Assembly: GCA_030042815.1 (NCBI GenBank)
Contig: JASHYY010000109.1
Location: 1-6,766, forward strand
Length of the DNA: 6,766 bases
Source: Thermoplasmata archaeon
GTDB lineage: Archaea > Thermoplasmatota > Thermoplasmata > Lutacidiplasmatales > UBA184
Direction of reading: 5' to 3'
In this document: positions 5,225-6,766 of the stretch, piece by piece
How positions within the stretch are numbered: the stretch's first letter is position 1
How the letters are laid out: each line of letters begins with the position of its first letter
Made by a program: the position numbers and the translations under genes
The notes under the pieces: generated by a model
Databases searched by the model: none
What the model saw: only the letters and a program-made list of their open reading frames with translations
Told to the model about the DNA's origin: nothing

Positions 5225-6766
5225 CTTGGAACGCGAGGTCGTGCTCGTCGGCCGCCTTGAACATGATTCGGTAGGCTTCGTCCAGGTCGCCGAGGAAGGC
5301 ATACCCCATCGCGAAGGTCCAAGGCGAGGCTCGGTCGCGGGTCTTCTGCTTCTCCGCTTCAAGGATGTCTCGCGCTAACTCGACTTCTCCCATGAGCGCC
5401 CGGAGCCAAGCGATCGCGACCCGATTCGTTTCCTTCGGGTTCAACTCGATGCCCCGTTCTGCCTCCCGAAGAGCCGAGGGGTAGTCGGACTGGGCGTAGG
5501 CGTGCCACGCCAGCTGGAAATGGTACTCGGAGGAGTCGGGGACCAGGGCTTGAATCCGTTCGATGATCGGCTTTGCCGCCCGAGGTCGGCCGAGCGCGCT
5601 CAGGTGGCTGGCCGAGTACGCGAGGGTCACCAGGGATTGGGGGTCGAGCTCTACGGAGAGCTCGATCTCCCGGACGGCTTCCTCCACCCGACCCTCGTCG
5701 AGCAGGACGGCGGCGTACTCGTGGTGAGCGAACGCGTAGCTGGGGTTGAGGGTCAGCGCGCGTTTGAGCTCCTTTTCGGCGCCCGCGAAGTTCCAGTCGT
5801 CCCACAGGATCATGGCGAGCGAGCAGTGCCCTTCGGCCAGATCGGGGTCGAGCTCGACGGCATGCGCCGCGTAGGCGCGACTCGCGGGAAGCCATTCTTC
5901 CCGTGAGGCGATGTAATCCCCCCAGCCCATGTACGTCATGACGTCCGACAGACCCGAGAACGCCCGGGCGTTCTTGGGGTCGAGCGAGGCCGCGAGCTCG
6001 AACTGCTTCTTGGCCGCCTCGAATGTTTCCCTGGACCATCGCGAGGCGAGGAGCGCCCTTCCCCGGAGGTACGCGAGATAGGAATCCGGGTTCACCGTGG
6101 GCCGGGCTTCGAGGAGCGCTTCCTCTGCTCGGCCGATCTTGATCTTGAGCACCCCGGCGATTTGCTCGGCGACCTCCGTCTGAACGGCGAAGATGTCCTC
6201 GAGCCTCCGGTCGTAGGAGCTCGCCCACAGGTGGCCCTGGGATCTCACGTCGATCAACTGAGCGGTGATGCGGAGCTGGTCTCCGGCCTTGCGGACGCTG
6301 CCCTCCAGGACGGAGGCCACCCCGAGCTCGGCTCCGATCTGGGCGAGCGGCTTGGTCGTCGATCGGTAGGGCAGCACCGAGGTGCGGGCGATGACCTGGA
6401 GCTCGCGGATCTGGGAGAGGACCGTGATGAGCTCCTCGGTGAGCCCCTCCGCGAAGTACTCGTCCTTCGGGTCGGGGCTGATGTTGGCGAACGGCAGGAC
6501 CGCGATACGAGGGAAAGGAGAGATTGTGGCCGGCGGCTCCTCGGATGTCCCGGGGACGGCGACGCGGTAGACCGGGAACGCCTCGTGAATGCCCTTGAGG
6601 TTCCTCGGCCCCAGGCTCTCGAGCGGGTAGGGCACCTTGTTCCGAACCTGGACAAACACCGGCTCGGAAATGCAGATCCCTCCCGGGTCTGCCAGCGGCT
6701 CGATGCGGGAGGCGATGTTCACCGCATCTCCGAGGATGTCCGACCCCACCCCCTCGACGTCCCCCA
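5142..6766 (-). CDS. Class III adenylate cyclase / FlgO-TolB-like / TPR signalling protein, 5'-truncated
   Basis: The frame is open to the window edge, so the N-terminus is missing. Numbering from the GTG at 6749, residues 1-62 are the end of a class III nucleotide cyclase domain: SDILGDAVNIASRIE carries Asp4, Asn11 and Arg15. These have the spacing of the adenine-selecting Asp and the transition-state Asn and Arg of known adenylate cyclases. A proline-rich linker (64-80) leads to a FlgO/TolB-N-like domain (81-202: RIAVLPFANI, FAEGLTEELITVLSQI, YLLEGSVRKAG-like VLEGSVRKAG). From about 220 to 505 come six or seven TPR-like repeats, with consensus endings such as LDPKNARAF, LNPSYAFAHHEY and LDPQSLVTL. 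The protein ends with a DPRFAVLLKKMNL motif common at the end of this architecture. Inferred role: cAMP synthesis controlled by protein contacts at the TPR surface. No membrane segment lies between cyclase and FlgO-like parts, where many bacterial relatives have one. The 3' end overlaps the acetyltransferase gene. Confidence 0.88.
   Translation of the reverse strand, partial: GDVEGVGSDILGDAVNIASRIEPLADPGGICISEPVFVQVRNKVPYPLESLGPRNLKGIHEAFPVYRVAVPGTSEEPPATISPFPRIAVLPFANISPDPKDEYFAEGLTEELITVLSQIRELQVIARTSVLPYRSTTKPLAQIGAELGVASVLEGSVRKAGDQLRITAQLIDVRSQGHLWASSYDRRLEDIFAVQTEVAEQIAGVLKIKIGRAEEALLEARPTVNPDSYLAYLRGRALLASRWSRETFEAAKKQFELAASLDPKNARAFSGLSDVMTYMGWGDYIASREEWLPASRAYAAHAVELDPDLAEGHCSLAMILWDDWNFAGAEKELKRALTLNPSYAFAHHEYAAVLLDEGRVEEAVREIELSVELDPQSLVTLAYSASHLSALGRPRAAKPIIERIQALVPDSSEYHFQLAWHAYAQSDYPSALREAERGIELNPKETNRVAIAWLRALMGEVELARDILEAEKQKTRDRASPWTFAMGYAFLGDLDEAYRIMFKAADEHDLAFQVIRNDPHLEPLRRDPRFAVLLKKMNLA

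Overview
This is a GC-rich chromosomal window from an uncultured or unfamiliar prokaryote. It shows no phage, IS, CRISPR or RNA gene. Both edges cut through genes. I cannot fix the domain of life from sequence alone. I lean weakly towards a GC-rich archaeon, perhaps Thermoplasmatota-like: an AT-rich TATA-like element lies upstream of the central operon with no clear bacterial -35/-10 pair, and the gene content would suit an anaerobic archaeon. An anaerobic or soil bacterium remains possible.

Layout. (1) Positions 1-673, plus strand: the 3' part of an alpha/beta hydrolase. (2) 674-888: a convergent intergenic region with several GC-rich hairpins and no gene. (3) 889-4314, minus strand: a tightly packed four-gene operon, read from high to low coordinates. 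It encodes a soluble ABC-type ATPase, a cysteine-rich HypB/UreG-like GTPase, a NifS/IscS-type cysteine desulfurase and an Fe-S protein with a CdhE/RnfB-type four-cysteine domain. Junctions are a 4-bp ATGA overlap, a 3-nt gap and a 1-nt gap. Each downstream gene has a G-rich ribosome binding site 6 nt before its ATG. (4) 4315-4498: a divergent promoter region with the TATA-like element and a 17-bp direct repeat. (5) 4499-5224, plus strand: a RimJ/RimL-like GNAT acetyltransferase. (6) 5142-6766, minus strand: a class III adenylate cyclase / FlgO-TolB-like / TPR protein, 5'-truncated by the window edge, whose 3' end overlaps the acetyltransferase tail-to-tail by 83 bp.

The operon is the interesting part. 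A sulfur donor (desulfurase), an Fe-S carrier or scaffold, a metal-binding GTPase of the nickel-insertion type and an ABC ATPase with no permease together look like a dedicated maturation system for a metallocofactor, possibly nickel- and iron-sulfur-based. The target enzyme is not in the window. I know of no characterised pathway with exactly this set. The ABC ATPase resembles an uncharacterised soluble family I recall from anaerobes, but I could not verify that here.

The flanking genes (hydrolase, acetyltransferase, cyclase-TPR) look unrelated to the operon.
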